A stretch of DNA of 57,104 bases, taken from positions 1 through 57,104 of the forward strand of contig NZ_JZEX01000057.1 of NCBI RefSeq assembly GCF_000969415.1, in the 5' to 3' direction. Each line of letters opens with the position of its first letter. Position 1 is the first letter of the stretch. The position numbers were made by a program, and so were the translations under genes. Below are positions 51,933 through 57,104 of this stretch, piece after piece. This DNA comes from Devosia geojensis (GTDB taxonomy: Bacteria > Pseudomonadota > Alphaproteobacteria > Rhizobiales > Devosiaceae). The notes under the pieces were generated by a model that ran no database searches, had not been told where the DNA came from, and saw only the letters and a program-made list of their open reading frames with translations.

Positions 51933-52382
51933 CTAAACCGCGATGATCCCGTCGAGGTGCTTGTCGAGGGCAGCGGTCGGGATGTTGGTCAGGTCCTTGT
52001 CGAGCTCGGCCATCACCGATTTCTTGAGCTGCGGCGACAGGGCCTTGCGGATGTTGCCCAGGGTGATCGGGGCGGCGGCGATGACGAGGCGGTCGAAGGC
52101 GCCTTTCTGCAGGCTCTTGTCGAGCATCTCGGCCATCGACTTGCAGAACTCGGCCTCGCGGTGCTCGACCGGATCGGTCTTGGGCTCCATGGCGCTGCGG
52201 CCGGTGCCGACGGAGGAGAAGGCGCGGCCGGGCCTGTCGGCCATGATGTCCTTGGCCTGCATGGCGGGAATGGAGAAGTCGAGCCCGCGCACCTGCTTCA
52301 GCCCCTTGCCCGGGCCGGTGTTCTCGAGGACGCGCGCCTGGCTGCCGTCGGCGATCAGAATCCAGGTGATGGTCTTCTTCAT
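51933..52382 (-). CDS. Host attachment family protein
   Basis: 149 residues of the family named for 'protein required for attachment to host cells' in Agrobacterium: TWILIADGSQARVLENTGPG, then FSSVGTGRSAMEPKTDPVEH and FDRLVIAAAPITLGNIRKAL. The fold resembles release-factor/Rocker-type nucleic acid-binding domains in relatives; the actual role is unclear. The ATG at 52382 has GAGGAG at seven bases, better than the ATG two codons earlier. The 276-bp gap upstream (52383-52658) shows nothing I can name. Confidence 0.85.
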   Translation of the reverse strand: MKKTITWILIADGSQARVLENTGPGKGLKQVRGLDFSIPAMQAKDIMADRPGRAFSSVGTGRSAMEPKTDPVEHREAEFCKSMAEMLDKSLQKGAFDRLVIAAAPITLGNIRKALSPQLKKSVMAELDKDLTNIPTAALDKHLDGIIAV

Positions 52383-52658
52383 TGTCATACTCCTCGATCA
52401 GCGTCCAAAGCAGGCGGGGCCTTGCCCCGGTGGTCAACGTGCCGGGTCCGGAAAAGGTTGGACGACAAATGGATAAGATGTATGGCAGCCCCCGCAATCG
52501 CAACGCGCCATTGTCGCGCTCCTCGCCGTGCATGTGAAGAGGGGAAGGCGGGACCCATCACCCGCACGCGCGGGCGCAATCACAAACTCTGATTGGCAAT
52601 GGCGAGACCGGACTGGTAGGGAGGGCGGGCGTTCCGCCACCGGACGCGGAGACGGTTC

Positions 52659-53609
52659 ATGTCCTTGCCCGAAACGGCGCCCGAGATCGGCGCCGCGCCC
52701 GCCAAGCCGCCGAAACCAGCTGGAACGGACTTCGGCCCGGGCGTCTGGGCGGCGCTCGGCTCCTATGCGATGTGGGGGTTCCTGCCCATCCACTTCCGGC
52801 TGCTGGCCGGCGTGCCGGCGGCGTTGATCGTTGCCGAACGCACGGTCTGGTCGCTGGTGCTGCTGGCGATCATCCTGTTCATCTCGCGCCGCATGGACGA
52901 GGTGCGCGCGATCTTTGCCGATGGCGTCAGGGTACGGCGGCTGGCGCTCTGCGCCGTGATCCTCGGGGTCAACTGGCTGCTCTATGTATGGGCGGTCGAG
53001 ACCGAGCAGGTGCTGGAAGCAAGCTTTGGCTATTTCATCAATCCGCTGGTGAGCGTGGCCATCGGCATGGTGTTCCAGGGCGAGCGGCAGAACTCCTGGC
53101 AGGTGGTCGCCATCGCCATCGCGTGCGTCGCGATTGCCGTGCAGGCCATCGGGCTCGGCAGCTTCCCCGTCATCGCGGTGGGGCTGGCGCTGACCTTCGG
53201 GTTCTACGGGTTCTTCAGGAAGACCGCCAAGGTCGGCTCGACCTCGGGGCTCTTCGTCGAGACGCTGCTGCTCGCGCCGATAGGCCTCGGCTATATCGCC
53301 TATGTCACGGCGACGACCGGGCCGGGTCCGCATGCGGACCCGTGGATGCTGTTCCTCCTGGTGATGACGGGGCCGGTGACGGCGGTGCCGCTGATGCTCT
53401 TTGCCTATGGCGTGCAGCGGCTGCGGCTGACGACCATCGGCATGCTGCAATACCTGGCGCCGACCCTGCAGTTCCTCGTCGCGATCCTGCTCTTTAATGA
53501 GCCGCTCAATCCCGTCCGACTCGTCAGCTTCGCGCTGATCTGGATTTCCATCGCCATCTTCACCGCCGACGGGGTGCGCCAGCGGCGGAATGCCCGGGCT
53601 GCGGCTTAG
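52659..53609 (+). CDS. rarD: EamA family transporter RarD
   Basis: A 316-residue drug/metabolite transporter with ten helices and typical RarD segments: GVWAALGSYAMWGFLPIHFR, ERTVWSLVLL, NWLLYVWAVETEQVLEASFG, YFINPLVSV and MLQYLAPTLQFLVAILLFNE. The first 25 residues are Pro/Ala-rich. The substrate is not known (chloramphenicol sensitivity is associated in other species). The ATG follows GGAGA. Confidence 0.9.
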   Translation: MSLPETAPEIGAAPAKPPKPAGTDFGPGVWAALGSYAMWGFLPIHFRLLAGVPAALIVAERTVWSLVLLAIILFISRRMDEVRAIFADGVRVRRLALCAVILGVNWLLYVWAVETEQVLEASFGYFINPLVSVAIGMVFQGERQNSWQVVAIAIACVAIAVQAIGLGSFPVIAVGLALTFGFYGFFRKTAKVGSTSGLFVETLLLAPIGLGYIAYVTATTGPGPHADPWMLFLLVMTGPVTAVPLMLFAYGVQRLRLTTIGMLQYLAPTLQFLVAILLFNEPLNPVRLVSFALIWISIAIFTADGVRQRRNARAAA

Positions 53610-53633
53610 TCAGTCTCCACGCGCGATGCGAGA

Positions 53634-53752
53634 CCCCCCTCCCAACCTCCCCCCGCAAGGGGGGAGGTGCCACATCGTGCTTGTGGCACCATTTCGCCCA
53701 ATTCACAGGACCAGCACCTCCCCCCTTGCGGGGGGAGGCTGGGAGGGGGGCC
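53634..53752. repeat. R3 family palindromic repeat, full copy
   Basis: Arms of about 35 bases, pyrimidine-rich then purine-rich, with the spacer CACATCGTGCTTGTGGCACC as in the copy at 8524-8640. It lies between the convergent rarD and oxyR genes. Confidence 0.85.
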
Positions 53753-53771
53753 TCCGCTTGGGGTGATCCGC

Positions 53772-54668
53772 TCACTCCGCTCGCCGCGTCTGCCTGATCA
53801 CCTCGGCTATTCTTTCGAACGTCGGGGCAAAGGGCGTGCCCTCACGCCAGACGAGCGAGAGCTCGCGGCCGGCGCCCGGGGAGGCGAGGGGGTGGATGGC
53901 GATGCGGCGGTCGTCGGCTTCCTTGCGGAGCGCGATCTGCGGCAGGAGGGTCACGCCCTGGCCGTTGGCGACGAACTCGACGATGGTCGAGAGCGAGGTG
54001 GCCGCGAAGGTGCGCGCCCCCGTGTCGCTCTCCAGCCGGCAGGCGGCGATGGCCTGGTCGCGCAGGCAGTGGCCTTCGTCGAGCAGCAGGATGCGCTCGG
54101 GCGCGAGGGAGGCGAGGGAGACGGGTTCGCTCGCGGTCTCGTGCCGGCTGGTCGCCAGCACGAAATCGTCCTTGAAGAGGGGCGCAACGGCGAGCTTGAT
54201 CCCGTTCCGCGGCGGCTGCGTGCCGATGAGGGCGATGTCGATGCCGCCGTCCGCAACGCCTTCCAGCAGGGCGTCGGTCTTGTTCTCGCTGACGGTGAAG
54301 TCGAGTGCCGGCAGCTTCTCGCGCAGCGTCGGGAAGATCTCCGGCAGGAGGTACGGCGCGACGGTCGGGATGAGGCCGAAGCGGATGGGCCGGTCGGGCG
54401 CACCGGCGTGGCCTTCGGCAAAGCTTTCGAGCGCTTCGGCGGCCTCGACCACGCGCCGCGCGCGCTCGACGAATTCGCGCCCGAACGGCGTTACGCGCAC
54501 GGAGCGCTTCAGCCGGTCGAAGAGCGGCGTGCCGCAGGCCTCCTCGATGAGCTGGATCTGCTGGGAGAGCGCCGGCTGGCTGACGTGGCACTGCTCGGCG
54601 GCGCGTCCGAAATGGCGGGTCTCGGCGACAGCCACCGCATAGCGCATCTGCTTGAGGGTGATCGACAC
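53772..54668 (-). CDS. oxyR: Hydrogen peroxide-inducible regulator OxyR (LysR family)
   Basis: 298 residues: N-terminal LysR helix-turn-helix (HFGRAAEQCHVSQPALSQQI) and a regulatory domain with the redox pair Cys201 and Cys210 in DEGHCLRDQAIAAC, the same spacing as Cys199/Cys208 of E. coli OxyR. It should sense peroxide by disulfide formation. The start is GTG with AGGAAG eight bases upstream. It is divergent from katG, its expected target. Confidence 0.95.
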   Translation of the reverse strand: MSITLKQMRYAVAVAETRHFGRAAEQCHVSQPALSQQIQLIEEACGTPLFDRLKRSVRVTPFGREFVERARRVVEAAEALESFAEGHAGAPDRPIRFGLIPTVAPYLLPEIFPTLREKLPALDFTVSENKTDALLEGVADGGIDIALIGTQPPRNGIKLAVAPLFKDDFVLATSRHETASEPVSLASLAPERILLLDEGHCLRDQAIAACRLESDTGARTFAATSLSTIVEFVANGQGVTLLPQIALRKEADDRRIAIHPLASPGAGRELSLVWREGTPFAPTFERIAEVIRQTRRAE

Positions 54669-54682
54669 AATAAGTTCTTCCT

Positions 54683-54706
54683 ATCGATTTAGGAAGAATA
54701 ATCGAT
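54683..54706. promoter_or_regulatory. Probable OxyR site between oxyR and katG
   Basis: Two ATCGAT words (54683-54688, 54701-54706) spaced by 12 bases form a dyad in the 94-bp divergent gap. A candidate katG promoter, TTGGCC (54706-54711) then 18 bases then TATAAG (54730-54735), lies next to it. The site is 15 bases from the oxyR start, so autoregulation is likely. Confidence 0.5.
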
Positions 54707-54714
54707 TGGCCTAA

Positions 54715-56955
<2,241 letters not shown>

Positions 56956-56958
<3 letters not shown>

Positions 56959-57102
56959 GTTGTGTGGACATTTAGGTGATGGCGGCCTGCAAAGGGCGGT
57001 TTTCTGCGCTTGCCGTGCTCACGTACCCGAACGTACGCTGCGCGCCGGTTCTCAAAAACCACCCTTTTCGGCTCACCCTGACCTAACTGTCCACACAACC
57101 TA
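56956..57102. mobile_element. R5 miniature inverted-repeat element
   Basis: 147 bases with 22-base terminal inverted repeats (56956-56977 and 57081-57102) that pair at 21 of 22 positions; both begin TAGGTTGTGTGGACA when read inward. The interior has further self-complementarity and matches the copy at 19323-19462. It has no coding capacity, so it would need a transposase in trans. Confidence 0.8.
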
Positions 57103-57104
57103 AA

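Overview
The window is a GC-rich (visibly well above 60%) chromosomal segment of an alphaproteobacterium, most likely Hyphomicrobiales and perhaps close to Devosia. Supporting signs are the UrtABCDE plus UreDABJCEFG gene repertoire, the glgPBCA-pgm-glgX order, a host-attachment-family protein, an OxyR/KatG divergon, and many palindromic intergenic repeats whose translation gives the familiar WIPAFAGMT-type peptide. The taxonomic placement is inference. I see no rRNA, tRNA, transposase, phage or CRISPR array.

Layout. 1-392: repeats only. 393-3605: AI-2E/PerM-type membrane protein and a CPA2 (Kef-like) cation/proton antiporter. 3702-15792: a glycogen operon glgP-glgB-glgC-glgA-pgm-glgX, tightly overlapping from glgC on and ending with a translationally coupled metallophosphoesterase. 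16096-27428 (minus): a urease locus in pieces. ureD-ureA-ureJ-ureB-orf is followed by an opposite-strand secreted protein, then ureC, then a five-gene unrelated block (MFS, DUF4126, monooxygenase, MliC-like, membrane protein), then ureE-ureF-DUF3995-ureG. 27953-33763 (minus): urea ABC transporter urtABCDE. 34100-38719 (plus): an orphan FitA-like antitoxin, then a 1126-residue NCS1-permease/Cys-cluster/histidine-kinase/receiver hybrid and its LuxR-type response regulator. 39068-42642: YbaY-META secreted protein, an XRE regulator, and alanine dehydrogenase divergent from an Lrp-type regulator. 42844-47387: EttA, a TIM-barrel isomerase-like protein and a trehalose-synthase-like GH13. 47583-54668: a soluble MCP/Cache protein, DUF2461, alpha/beta hydrolase, a CDF transporter divergent from a MerR regulator, a host-attachment protein, RarD, and oxyR divergent from katG (to 56958).

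How it fits together. The centre of the window is a nitrogen-scavenging neighbourhood. A permease-like sensor kinase and response regulator lie head-to-head with the urea importer, which leads into urease; alanine dehydrogenase with an Lrp regulator can handle the released ammonium. The left end stores carbon as glycogen, and the right end handles metal and peroxide stress. The strongest candidate for a little-described system is the transporter-fused sensor kinase beside urt/ure, with two palindromes upstream of urtA as possible operators. A second is a cyclic-nucleotide-phosphodiesterase-like enzyme coupled to glgX.

Five families of palindromic repeats (called R1-R5 here) punctuate the intergenic regions. 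Two R1 copies bracket exactly the block that splits ureC from ureE, and the R5 family is a miniature element with terminal inverted repeats. All functional statements rest on reading motifs by eye; no database search was run.
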